From Streptomyces endocoffeicus (GTDB lineage: Bacteria > Actinomycetota > Actinomycetes > Streptomycetales > Streptomycetaceae), in contig NZ_JAERRG010000001.1 of NCBI RefSeq assembly GCF_016741935.1, positions 124,001 to 188,000 of the forward strand: DNA of 64,000 nt, written 5' to 3'. Below are positions 34,171-43,282 of this stretch, piece after piece (the first letter of the stretch is position 1; each line of letters opens with the position of its first letter). The translations under genes were made by a program, and so were the position numbers. Under the pieces are notes generated by a model. That model had not been told where the DNA came from, ran no database searches, and worked only from the letters and a program-made list of their open reading frames with translations.

Positions 34171-34387
34171 GGGTCCGGGTTCTGGTCCGCCGTCCGTTCA
34201 GGGGTGCCACATGTTGGGCCTTGCTGGAGCCCTTGGGGGTAGGGAAGAGGACGTCGGTCCGGTCGGCGACGAGGCCAGCCGCGGACCGTCCGTTGTCGGG
34301 CGGCGCCGAGCGGGAGTCGTGGCAGCACACGGCACCCGTGGAGGTGGTCCGCGGACCCGGGCCCGGGACGGCACCGCGCTCGTCCGG
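34171..34387. other. Non-coding stretch upstream of the hydrogenase operon
   Basis: No gene is supported. It holds GGTCCGCCGTCC (34184-34195), fitting the same GGNC-N4-GNCC pattern as the boxes near the nitroreductase and hypF genes. It also has the palindromes GGTCCGCGGACC (34346-34357) and, next to it, CCCGGGCCCGGG. The second pair may be a terminator for the M20 gene downstream end or a regulator site. Confidence 0.4.
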
Positions 34388-35494
34388 CTACCAGCGCCGC
34401 AGCAGCCGGTGCATCGCCTCCGCGGACTCGGTCATGGCGGCCAGCGAGCAGGATTCATCGGTGACATGGGCCTGATCCGGGTCGCCCGGTCCGTACACCA
34501 CCACCGCCGGATCGCCGAGCCGGCCGGTCAGCACCGAGGCGTCGGTGAAGTAGGTCGCGTACTCGGCCGGGCGGGCCGAGGAGCCGGGGGCCAGGATTTC
34601 CCGCGCGGTGGCGGCGGCCGACGGGGCGGTGGCGACGCCAGGCAGGTCCAGCAGCGGTTCGAGGGCGATCCCGTCGCCGCACAGCCGGGCGATCTCCGCG
34701 ATCGCCTCGTCCCGTCCGAAGCCGGGAACGGTGCGCACGTCCAGCCGCATCTCGGCGCGGTCCGGCACCAGGTTGGGCTGCTCGCCCGCGTGGAACGTGC
34801 CGATGTTGACCGTGGCCGGGCCGTGGGTCGGGCTCACCGGCCAGTCACGGTGCCCGTGGATCCTGCTCGCCGCGGCGGCGAGCGCGGCGATCGCGTTGCG
34901 GCCCAGCTCCGGGCGGGAACCGTGCGCGGAGACCCCACGGGCCGTCGCGGCGAGCCACAGCACGCCCTTGTGGCCGAGGACGGTCCGGTTGCCGGTCGGC
35001 TCGGCCACGATGAGCAGGTCGGTGGGGGTGAGTGACGCCGCGTCGATCTCCTCGGCCCCATGGCAGCCGGTCTCCTCGCCGAAGGTGAGGATCAGCTGTA
35101 CGGCGGTGTCCCGCGGGCTTTCCCGGGCGGCCCGTATCGCCGCCTCGACCTGGCAGGCCACACCCGCTTTCATATCGCTGCTGCCGCGGCCGAGCAGCCG
35201 GCCGTCGCGCAGTTCCCCGCTCATCGGGTCGAACGACCAGCCCGACGGGTCGGCGGGCACGGTGTCCAGGTGTCCGGTGAAGGTGACCGGCACCCGTGGT
35301 GCCTCGGGCCCGAACCGGGCGACGACGTTGGCCCGGCCGGGTATCGGCTCCTCGACCCGGACGTCGAACCCGGCGCCGTCCAGCCGGTCCGCCACCAGTG
35401 CGGCGGCCGGTGCCTCCCCGCCGCCACGGGTGTCGATCCGCACCAGCCGCCGCGCGAGGTCCGTCGCACCGCGCCAGGTGTCCGCGTCGTCCAT
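34388..35494 (-). CDS. M20-family metallopeptidase (ArgE/DapE type)
   Basis: 368 residues. Zinc-site motifs: HLDTVPAD, GRGSSDMKAGVA, FGEETGCHG and AEPTG, with a central dimerisation domain. M20 enzymes such as acetylornithine deacetylase and succinyl-diaminopimelate desuccinylase cleave N-acyl amino acids. ATG 35494 was chosen for CCAGGAGGACC directly upstream; ATG 35530 would overlap the LacI stop. It lies downstream of the LacI gene on the same strand and may share its promoter, so it could belong to the catabolic cluster. Confidence 0.88.
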   Translation of the reverse strand: MDDADTWRGATDLARRLVRIDTRGGGEAPAAALVADRLDGAGFDVRVEEPIPGRANVVARFGPEAPRVPVTFTGHLDTVPADPSGWSFDPMSGELRDGRLLGRGSSDMKAGVACQVEAAIRAARESPRDTAVQLILTFGEETGCHGAEEIDAASLTPTDLLIVAEPTGNRTVLGHKGVLWLAATARGVSAHGSRPELGRNAIAALAAAASRIHGHRDWPVSPTHGPATVNIGTFHAGEQPNLVPDRAEMRLDVRTVPGFGRDEAIAEIARLCGDGIALEPLLDLPGVATAPSAAATAREILAPGSSARPAEYATYFTDASVLTGRLGDPAVVVYGPGDPDQAHVTDESCSLAAMTESAEAMHRLLRRW

Positions 35495-35526
35495 CGGGGT
35501 CCTCCTGGGGTTGTGGTGAGTCGCCG

Positions 35527-36564
35527 TCATATGCGGTCCGGGGGCGCTTGGGCGGCCCGGGTGCTGTCGCGCACCACCAGGGTCGGCACGAGTGAGATAC
35601 GCGCGTGCGGACCGCGCTCGGCGTCCTTGGCCAGGCCGGCCGCGGCCAGCAGCCGTACCGCCTCCGCGGCGATCCGGTCACGGGGCTGATGGACCGTGGT
35701 CAGGGCCGGTTCGGCAAGCCGGGAGAACTCGATGTCGTCGTAGCCGGTCACCTGCACCTGCTGGGGCACCGCGAAACCGTGGGCCCGGCAGGCGCGGGTG
35801 GCCCCGAGCGCGATCAGGTCATCGGCGCATACGAGCGCGTCCGGAAGGTCGCCCTCCGCGATCAGCCGGGCCACGGCTGCCTCGCCCCACTCCACGCTGT
35901 AGTCCCCGAGCAGCACCTGGTCCGGCTTCACCTCGATGTTCAGCTCCTCGGCGCGCCGCCGGAACCCGGCGAACCGCTGCTCCGTGGAGGAGTGGGTCAT
36001 CAGCGAGCCGATGAAGGCCGCCGACCGCGTCCCGCCGTCGTGGAGGTGGTCCATGACCTGCCGCATCGCGGCGACGTCGTCGACGCCCACCCAGTCGGTG
36101 GTGGTGCCGTCGACGAACCGGTCGAGCTGGACGAGCGGCAGCCGGTCCGCGGTCTGCTGCACGGCGGGCCGGCTGTCGACGCCGTGGCTCGGGCTGACGA
36201 TGATGCCGTCGACGTTGCGCGCGGCGAGCGAGGCCAGCCGGCGCGCCTCGATCCGCGGGTCGGAGCGCGCGTCGCACAGGAACAGCTCCTTGCCCTCCTT
36301 CCCCAGGGCGTGTTCCACGCTCTCCACCAGGGAGGTGAAGAACGGGTTGGTGATGCTGGGCACGACCATCCCCACGGTGTCGGTACGACTGTTGCGCAGC
36401 GCCCTGGCGATGACATTGACCTGGTAGCCCAGGTCGTCGGCGGCGCGGCGGACCTTGCGCTCGACCGCGGCCGAGACCTGGCCCCGGCGGGAGAGCACCC
36501 GCGACACGGTGGCGGTGGAGACACCGGCCCGCTCGGCGACCTGAGCGATCGTGACCCGTTGCAA
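35527..36564 (-). CDS. LacI-family transcriptional regulator
   Basis: 345 residues. TIAQVAERAGVSTATVSRVLS is the LacI helix-turn-helix, followed by the hinge helix and a sugar-binding-protein-like core (VGMVVPSITNPFFTSLV, DGIIVSPSHG, ALVCADDLIALG, VTGYDDIEFS). The start is TTG 36564, preceded by AGGAAGG. An ATG at 36654 is open but carries 30 unconserved residues. It is divergent from the BtpA-PfkB-ABC operon, and matching operators sit at both promoters. The inducer is likely a sugar-like compound. Confidence 0.9.
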   Translation of the reverse strand: MQRVTIAQVAERAGVSTATVSRVLSRRGQVSAAVERKVRRAADDLGYQVNVIARALRNSRTDTVGMVVPSITNPFFTSLVESVEHALGKEGKELFLCDARSDPRIEARRLASLAARNVDGIIVSPSHGVDSRPAVQQTADRLPLVQLDRFVDGTTTDWVGVDDVAAMRQVMDHLHDGGTRSAAFIGSLMTHSSTEQRFAGFRRRAEELNIEVKPDQVLLGDYSVEWGEAAVARLIAEGDLPDALVCADDLIALGATRACRAHGFAVPQQVQVTGYDDIEFSRLAEPALTTVHQPRDRIAAEAVRLLAAAGLAKDAERGPHARISLVPTLVVRDSTRAAQAPPDRI

Positions 36565-36572
36565 TCGATTAC
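36560..36572. promoter_or_regulatory. LacI operator copy 1 (over the regulator's own start)
   Basis: TGCAATCGATTAC, centred on the palindrome AATCGATT. The TTG start codon of the LacI gene (36562-36564, minus) is inside it. Operator copy 2 carries the same 13 bases in reverse orientation. Confidence 0.7.
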
Positions 36573-36647
36573 CTTCCTGCCGGGAAACCTGGCGGTCACA
36601 TGGCTCCAACGCCGATGTGACCTGACGCGTTGAATCAGCATAGAGCC

Positions 36648-36677
36648 TTGACACGGCACCTGACCCCTGCCTACGGT
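36648..36677 (+). promoter_or_regulatory. Promoter of the BtpA-PfkB-ABC operon
   Basis: TTGACA (36648-36653), an 18-bp spacer, then TACGGT (36672-36677), a good match to the Streptomyces housekeeping consensus. Transcription would start near 36684, just before operator copy 2. Confidence 0.6.
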
Positions 36678-36693
36678 CCTCCGCAACTCAGCT

Positions 36694-36706
36694 GTAATCG
36701 ATTGCA
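36694..36706. promoter_or_regulatory. LacI operator copy 2 (downstream of the operon promoter)
   Basis: GTAATCGATTGCA, the reverse complement of operator copy 1. It sits about 10-22 bp after the predicted transcription start, the position of a roadblock/repression site. Confidence 0.72.
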
Positions 36707-36719
36707 TTGAGGTGGCGCG

Positions 36720-37604
36720 ATGACGACGTCCGGGAGCACGAGTGGCCTTGGGGTGTTCCCTCCCCGGCCGAACGCGATCAAGGAGCTGTTCGGCACCCCG
36801 AAGGTCGTCATCGGCGTGGTGCACCTGCCGCCGCTGCCCGGCAGCCCGCATTACGAGGGCGCCCCGCTGGACGAGATCTGCGCCTTCGCGGTCGAGGAGG
36901 CGCGGGCCTATCTGGAGGGCGGCTGCAACGGGCTGATCGTGGAGAACCACTGGGACATCCCGTTCCTCAAGCCGGGCGAACACGGTTATGAGACATCCGC
37001 GGCGATGGCCGTGGTGACCGACCGGGTGCGGCACGCCGTGCTGGAGGGGGCCGGCGGCAGGCTCGGAGTCAGCGTGCTGTCCAACGCCGCCGAGTGCTCC
37101 ATCGCCTCCGCCTGGTCCGGCGGCGGCGGATTCGTACGGGTCAACCAGTGGGCCAATGCCTATGTCGCCAACGAGGGCATCATCGAGGGCCAGTCGGCAC
37201 ACGCCAGCCGCTATCGCAGCCGGATCGGCGCCGGCCCGGTCAAGGTCTTCGCCGATGTGCACGTCAAGCACGGTTCGCACGCCATCGTCGCCGACCGCAC
37301 ACTGGCCGAACAGACCGAGGACGCCGAGTTCTTCGGCGCCGATGTCCTGATCGCCACCGGCTCCCGGACCGGGGACGCCGCCTCACTGGAGGAGGTCGAG
37401 GGCATCTCCGCCCACACCACCCTGCCCGTGGTGATCGGCTCCGGTATCACCGCGGGCAACATCGGCGGTCTGCTGCCCGCCTGCGACGGGGTGATCGTCG
37501 CGTCCTCGGTGAAGGACAACGGCCGCTGGTGGGGCCGGGTCGACCGGGCCAAGGTCCGCGAGCTGACCACCGCGGCGGCCAAGGCCGGAGTGGTGCTCCC
37601 GTGA
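36720..37604 (+). CDS. BtpA/SgcQ family protein
   Basis: 294 residues forming a TIM barrel of the BtpA/SgcQ family. Recognisable segments are VVIGVVHLPPLPGSPHY, CNGLIVENHWDIPF, VKVFADVHVKHGSH, VLIATGSRTGD and VVIGSGITAGNI. BtpA was named from photosystem I biogenesis in cyanobacteria, and SgcQ sits in an enterobacterial sugar operon. Heterotrophic members are often annotated as putative nucleosidases or aldolase-like enzymes without proof. GAGGTGG precedes ATG 36720. It is the first gene of the operon and overlaps the kinase gene by 4 nt. Confidence 0.85.
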   Translation: MTTSGSTSGLGVFPPRPNAIKELFGTPKVVIGVVHLPPLPGSPHYEGAPLDEICAFAVEEARAYLEGGCNGLIVENHWDIPFLKPGEHGYETSAAMAVVTDRVRHAVLEGAGGRLGVSVLSNAAECSIASAWSGGGGFVRVNQWANAYVANEGIIEGQSAHASRYRSRIGAGPVKVFADVHVKHGSHAIVADRTLAEQTEDAEFFGADVLIATGSRTGDAASLEEVEGISAHTTLPVVIGSGITAGNIGGLLPACDGVIVASSVKDNGRWWGRVDRAKVRELTTAAAKAGVVLP

Positions 37605-38569
37605 TCGTCTTCTGCGGGTACGCCAACATCGACCTGACCGTCGGTGTGCCGGCGCTGCCCGCTCCCGGTGACCGCGTGCAGGCGACCGCCATCCGCCACG
37701 GCCACGGCGGGATGGCCGCCAACGCCTCGGCGGCCGCGGCCCGGACGGGGGCCGACGCGTGGTTCGCCGGTGTGGTCGGACCGGAGCCGCGGAGCACGGC
37801 GTTCCTCGCCGCGCTCGCCGCCGACGGGGTCCGCACCGACTGGACCGCCCGCACCGGCACCCTCACCACCGCCGTCGTACTGCTCACCCCGGACGGCGAA
37901 CGCGCCGTCATCAGCCAGGACGACGAGCTGGACGCCCGGCACATCACCCGTACGGTACGGGCCGCGCGCGAGGCCGGGGCGGACTGGCTCTACCTCGACG
38001 GCTATCGTTTCCCCGGGGCCGCCGCCGCGCTGGCCGAGGCCGCCGCCGACGCCCCGCCCGGGGTGCCAGGACCGGGCCTGGTGGTGGACCTCGACGGCTG
38101 CGACGGGGCGGAGGCGATGCGCACCGCGCTGTCCGCGGCCGATCACGCCGTCGTCGGCCGGCCGCTGGCCGTCGCGCTGCTGGGCGGAGAACCGGCCCTG
38201 GTCCGGGCCGCCGCCGACATGGACGTCCATCTGGTCGTGACCGACGGTTCGCGCGGCTGGACCCTGCTGACCCCGGCCGGTGAACGCCACGACGGTCCGG
38301 CGATCGAGGTCGACACGGTCGACGCCACCGGGGCCGGAGACTGCTTCACCGGCGCATACTGCGCCGAACTGGACCGGGGCCGGTCCCCGCTGGAGGCGGC
38401 GCGCTTCGCCGCCGTCGCCGCCGGTCTGTCCTGTACCCGGCCCGGCGCCCGTGACGGGCTGCCCGACCGGCGGGCCATCGACGCCTGGCTCGCGGCCCAC
38501 CCCACCCCCGGAACCCCGGAGCCGACCCGCACCCAGTTGGACAAGGAGAGCAGATGCGCCAGAAAGTGA
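37601..38569 (+). CDS. PfkB-family carbohydrate kinase
   Basis: 322 residues of the ribokinase superfamily. The N-terminal FCGYANIDLTVGVPALPAPG and GGMAANASAAAARTGA replace the usual GGxxxN substrate signature. The C-terminal anion-hole and catalytic base motif DTVDATGAGDCFTGAYCAEL is intact. It should phosphorylate a sugar or nucleoside imported by the neighbouring ABC system. GTG 37601 overlaps the preceding stop as GTGA, and its 3' end overlaps the binding-protein gene by 16 nt. Confidence 0.9.
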   Translation: MIVFCGYANIDLTVGVPALPAPGDRVQATAIRHGHGGMAANASAAAARTGADAWFAGVVGPEPRSTAFLAALAADGVRTDWTARTGTLTTAVVLLTPDGERAVISQDDELDARHITRTVRAAREAGADWLYLDGYRFPGAAAALAEAAADAPPGVPGPGLVVDLDGCDGAEAMRTALSAADHAVVGRPLAVALLGGEPALVRAAADMDVHLVVTDGSRGWTLLTPAGERHDGPAIEVDTVDATGAGDCFTGAYCAELDRGRSPLEAARFAAVAAGLSCTRPGARDGLPDRRAIDAWLAAHPTPGTPEPTRTQLDKESRCARK

Positions 38570-39563
38570 CGGCCGTGGTCGCGCTGGGCCTGCTGCTGAC
38601 GACCGTCGGCTGCGACACCCAGGCCCGCCGCGAGATGGCGGCCGAGAAGAAGACCACCGAGCAGGGCCCGCCGCCGCCCGCGGAGGTCGCCCGCTCCTGT
38701 ACCGTCCGCGGCCACGCTCCGAAGATCGGTATCGTGCCCATCAACCTCCAGGCGCTGTTCTTCAACCAGATCAACACCGGCGCCCGGACCGTGGCCCACA
38801 AGGCCGGGGTGAAGACCCAGATCGTCAACGGCAACGACGACTCCGCCACCCAGGCCAACGCCATCGACGATCTGGTGGCCAACCACTACGACGCCATCAT
38901 CGTGGACGCGGTCGACACCGAGGGCATCAAGCCCGCCATCCGCCGGGCCAAGGCGGCGGGCGTGCCGGTCGTCGCCGTGGACGCCACCGTCGACGACCCC
39001 GCGGTCTCCGCCCAGGTCGGCGTCGGCAACGCGGAAGGCGGCCGGCGGATCGGCGAGGCGCTGCTGAAGACGGCCGGCAACCGCGGTGGGATCGGTGTCG
39101 TCGGCGCGCTCAACAGCACCATCCAGAACGAGCGGCAGAAAGGATTCACCAACACCGTCACCGCCAAGGGCATGAAGATCCAGAACGTGGTCGACGGCCG
39201 CAACATCCAGGAGAACGCCCAGACCGCCGCCGAAAACCTGCTCACCCGCGACCCCGGCCTGAAGTACGCCTACGCCACCGGCGAGCCCGCCCTGATCGGC
39301 CTGGCCGCCGCCGTGGTCAGCCAGCACCGCACCAAGGACCTCAAGGTCGTCGGATGGGACCTGTCCAGCCAGGCCGTCGACGGGCTGCGGGCCGGCTGGA
39401 TCACCGGGGTGCTGCAGCAGAACACCTTCCGGTTCGGCTACGAGGCCATGAACTCCGCGATCGACCTGGCCTGCGGCCGCACCACCCGCCGGCAGGTGCC
39501 CGTGCCCACCCAGCTGGTGACCCCGGACAACGTCAAGAACTACCTCTACTACCTGGAGAAGTG

Positions 39564-39564
<1 letters not shown>
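38554..39564 (+). CDS. Sugar-type ABC transporter substrate-binding lipoprotein
   Basis: 336 residues. Signal peptide with lipobox LTTVGC, so it is tethered outside the membrane by about Cys 20. The rest is a periplasmic-binding-protein fold of the RbsB type: FFNQINTGARTVAHKAGV, YDAIIVDAVDTEGIKPAI, VGVGNAEGGRRIGEALL, DLKVVGWDLSSQAVDGL. RbsB-type proteins bind ribose, xylose, autoinducer-2 and related polyols or nucleoside-like ligands. The ligand here is unknown. Confidence 0.9.
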
Positions 39565-40367
<803 letters not shown>

Positions 40368-40368
40368 C

Positions 40369-41388
40369 ATGAGCGCCGACACCGCGATGCGCACCACCGC
40401 CGTACTGGGCCGGCCCCCGGGCCGCTGGCAGCGCGCCAACAAGGCCACCCTGGCCATGCTCGGCGTGGGCGTCGCGCTCTTCCTCGGCTTCGGCATCGCC
40501 GCCCCCAACTTCCTGACCTTCACCAACCTGGCCAACCTGGCCACCCAGGTGGCGATCACCCTGATCGTGGCGGTCGCCATGACCTTCGTGATCAGCACCG
40601 GGCAGATCGACCTGTCCGTGGGATCGATCCTCGCGTTCACCGCCACCTGCTCCGCCGAGATGCTGCAGGCCGGCTGGGACTCCTCCGTGGTGATCGTCGT
40701 GGCGCTGCTCGGCGGGCTCTTCTGGGGCGCCGTCAACGGATGGCTGTCGGCCTATCAGAAGATCCCCCCGTTCATCGTCACCCTCGCCACCATGTCGGTG
40801 GTCCGCGGCCTGGCACAGCTGTGGACCAAGGGGTTCTCCGTCCCCATCGACGCCCGGCTCTTCGTCGCCAAGCTCGGCGACGCCGCCTTCCTCGGACTGT
40901 CCGCACTGGCCTGGATCGCCCTGGCCACGGTCGCCGTCGGAGCGGTCCTGCTGTCGAAGCTGCCGTTCGGCTCCTACGTCAACGGCATCGGCTCCCAGGA
41001 GGAGTCGGTACGACGAGCGGGGGTGAACACCGCCCGGATCAAGATGATCACGCTGATGCTGACCGGTGTGGCCGCCGGTATCGCCGGGCTGCTCACCGCG
41101 GCCAGGCTGGGGTCCGGCTCCGCCAACTCCGGACAGGGCTTCGAACTCACCGTGATCGCCGCGGTCGTGCTCGGTGGCACCAATCTGTTCGGCGGCCGGG
41201 GCACCGTACTCGGCACCGTCATCGGCGCCCTCATCACCGGAGTCATCGCCAACGGCCTCAACCTGCTCGGCGTGAGCCCGTTCCTCACCCCCATCGTCAC
41301 CGGACTGGTGCTGCTCGCCGCGATCTGGCTCAACCTGCGCGGCCGGGCGATGGCCGATCTGTTCGCCCATCTGACGGGCCGCTCATGA
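40369..41388 (+). CDS. ABC transporter permease (RbsC family)
   Basis: 339 residues with about nine to ten transmembrane helices. Family motifs are AVAMTFVISTGQIDLSVGSI, KIPPFIVTLATMSVVRGLA, EESVRRAGVN (coupling helix) and VIAAVVLGGTNLFGGRGTV. It forms the membrane channel for the neighbouring binding protein and ATPase. ATG 40369 begins 1 nt after the ATPase stop. It overlaps the hydrolase gene by 4 nt. Confidence 0.93.
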   Translation: MSADTAMRTTAVLGRPPGRWQRANKATLAMLGVGVALFLGFGIAAPNFLTFTNLANLATQVAITLIVAVAMTFVISTGQIDLSVGSILAFTATCSAEMLQAGWDSSVVIVVALLGGLFWGAVNGWLSAYQKIPPFIVTLATMSVVRGLAQLWTKGFSVPIDARLFVAKLGDAAFLGLSALAWIALATVAVGAVLLSKLPFGSYVNGIGSQEESVRRAGVNTARIKMITLMLTGVAAGIAGLLTAARLGSGSANSGQGFELTVIAAVVLGGTNLFGGRGTVLGTVIGALITGVIANGLNLLGVSPFLTPIVTGLVLLAAIWLNLRGRAMADLFAHLTGRS

Positions 41389-42440
41389 GCGGCCCCTCCC
41401 CCCGCACCGTGACCACGGTGACCGGGCCCGTGCCCAGCACCGGGCTCGGCCTCACCCTCACCCATGAGCATCTGCGCAACGACATCCGCAAGGCCGTCAC
41501 CACCCCGGCCGACCCCCGGCTCGGTCATCTGCGCGACGCCCGCACCACGCCCGGACTGGCCTGGCTGCTGCGCGAGCAGCCCTACGCCTGCCTCGACCAC
41601 TGTGTGCTCGACGACACCGAAGGGATGCTGGCCGACCTGCGCGCGTTCGCCGCCGGCGGGGGCGGCACGATCGTCGACGTCACCCCGGGCGGACTGGGCC
41701 GCGACCCGGCGGCGCTGCGCGCGTTCTCCGAGGACAGCGGCGTACGTGTGGTCATGGGCAGCGGCTGGTACCTGGAGCCCTACCATCCCCGGCCACTGTC
41801 ATCGGCGGACGAGCGCGGCCTCGCCGCCGCATTGCTGGCCGAGTTCACCGAGGGCGCCGACGGCACCGGGATCCGGCCGGGCGTCATCGGCGAGATCGGG
41901 GTCTCCCCGCGGTTCACCGAGGGCGAGCACACCGCGCTGCGCGCCGCCGCACGCACCCAGCGCGAGACCGGTGTCCCGCTCTACATCCATCTGCCCGGCT
42001 GGCAGCGCCGCGCCCATGAGGTCCTCGACCTGGTACTGGGAGAGTACGGGGTGGCACCGGCCGCCGTGGTGCTCTGCCATATGGACCCCTCGCACGCCGA
42101 CCCGGACTATCAGCGGTCGGTGGCCGACCGCGGCGTCTGGCTCGAATTCGACATGATCGGCATGCCGTTCCACTACCCCGGCGAGGGGCAGTCCCCGGCA
42201 CCCCACGAGACCGCGCACGCCATCGCCGGGCTCATCGCCCGCGGACACGGCGACCGGCTCCTGCTCAGCCACGACGTATTCCTCAAGAGCATGCTCACCG
42301 CCTACGGCGGCAATGGCTTCCGCTACGTACCCGAGCTGTTCCTCCCCCGCCTCGTCGAGCACGGCGTGCCCCGGCGGACCGCCGCGGGCCTGCTGCGCAT
42401 CAACCCGGCCCGGCTGTTCGAGCACGCCGCCGCGTCCTGA
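41385..42440 (+). CDS. Phosphotriesterase-family (amidohydrolase superfamily) hydrolase
   Basis: 351 residues with the PTE metal sites: HxH in LTHEHLRND, GEIG (a Glu where phosphotriesterase has the carbamylated Lys), His in YIHLPG, His in LCHMDPSH and Asp in LSHDVF. Family members are lactonases, phosphotriesterases and cyclic-phosphodiesterase-like enzymes. In a sugar operon, lactone or sugar-acid ester opening is plausible. It overlaps the permease gene as ATGA and is the last gene before a 95-bp gap. Confidence 0.9.
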   Translation: MSGPSPRTVTTVTGPVPSTGLGLTLTHEHLRNDIRKAVTTPADPRLGHLRDARTTPGLAWLLREQPYACLDHCVLDDTEGMLADLRAFAAGGGGTIVDVTPGGLGRDPAALRAFSEDSGVRVVMGSGWYLEPYHPRPLSSADERGLAAALLAEFTEGADGTGIRPGVIGEIGVSPRFTEGEHTALRAAARTQRETGVPLYIHLPGWQRRAHEVLDLVLGEYGVAPAAVVLCHMDPSHADPDYQRSVADRGVWLEFDMIGMPFHYPGEGQSPAPHETAHAIAGLIARGHGDRLLLSHDVFLKSMLTAYGGNGFRYVPELFLPRLVEHGVPRRTAAGLLRINPARLFEHAAAS

Positions 42441-42479
42441 CTCCCCGACTCCCCGACCACCGTCCCGGCGTTCCGCCCC

Positions 42480-42519
42480 ATCCCCGTATCCCCGTATTCC
42501 CGTATCCCCGCATCCCCGT
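42480..42519. repeat. 8-nt tandem repeat, five units
   Basis: ATCCCCGT is repeated five times, with unit 3 as ATTCCCGT and unit 4 as ATCCCCGC. It fills the leader just upstream of the GGAGCACC Shine-Dalgarno of the next gene, inside the operon's only sizeable gap. Confidence 0.88.
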
Positions 42520-42535
42520 TACGAAGGAGCACCCT

Positions 42536-43282
42536 GTGAGCCGCGTCCTGATAGCCGGTGAGAGCTGGATCTCCCAGTCCACACACATCAAGGGGGTCGA
42601 CTCGTTCACCACCAGTGCCTATGTGACCGGAGTCGAGCCGTTGCGCCGGGCGCTGGAGGGCCGCGGGCACGAGGTCACGCACCTGCCCGCGCATCTGGTA
42701 CCCGGGGAGTTCCCGGGCGATGCCGAGGCGCTCGCCCGCTACGACGTGGTCATCCTCTCCGACATCGGGGCGAACTCCCTCCAGCTCTCCCCCGAGGTGT
42801 TCGAGCGGGGCACACCGGGGGCGGACCGGATCGGCGCACTGCGCGGATGGGTCGGTGACGGCGGCGGGCTGCTGATGGTCGGCGGCTATCTCTCCTTCAC
42901 CGGTTTCGAGGGCAAGGCCGCCTACCGCAACACCGCGCTGCACGAGGTGCTGCCGGTCGAGCTGCTGCCCGAGGACGACCGCGTCGAACTCCCCGCGGGT
43001 GGCCGCGCGTCGGCCGTCGGTACCGGTCATCCCGCCCTCGGCGGGGTGACCGGCGAATGGCCACCGCTGCTCGGCTACAACCGCGTCCGGTCACGTCCGG
43101 GCGCCGAGGTCCTGGCCACTCTGGGCGGCGACCCCCTGGTGGCGGTGGCCGAGTACGGCGCGGGACGCTCGGCGGTCTTCACCTCCGACTGCTCCCCGCA
43201 CTGGGCGCCCGCGGCCTTCTGCGAGCAGTGGGACGGCTACGCCCGGATCTTCGGCGGCCTCGTCGAATGGCTCTCCCGATGA
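42536..43282 (+). CDS. Glutamine-amidotransferase-like (class I GATase fold) protein
   Basis: 248 residues starting SRVLIAGESWISQSTHIKGVDSF. The segments YDVVILSDIGANSLQL and GWVGDGGGLLMVGGYLSFTG, with FTSDCSPHW near the end, match the GATase1-like / ThuA-like flavodoxin-fold family (PF07090 type). No clear Cys nucleophile elbow is seen, so it may not be a true amidotransferase. GTG 42536 follows AAGGAGC. It overlaps the TenA gene as ATGA. Confidence 0.8.
   Translation: MSRVLIAGESWISQSTHIKGVDSFTTSAYVTGVEPLRRALEGRGHEVTHLPAHLVPGEFPGDAEALARYDVVILSDIGANSLQLSPEVFERGTPGADRIGALRGWVGDGGGLLMVGGYLSFTGFEGKAAYRNTALHEVLPVELLPEDDRVELPAGGRASAVGTGHPALGGVTGEWPPLLGYNRVRSRPGAEVLATLGGDPLVAVAEYGAGRSAVFTSDCSPHWAPAAFCEQWDGYARIFGGLVEWLSR

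Noticed and set aside
38554..38569. A frameshift suspected from the 16-nt overlap of the kinase and binding-protein genes
   Set aside because: Both proteins have natural ends: the kinase continues past its last conserved motif and the binding protein has a complete lipoprotein signal, so the overlap is real.
42480..42519. Possible CRISPR-like array
   Set aside because: The units are 8 nt and directly adjacent, with no spacers and no cas genes.
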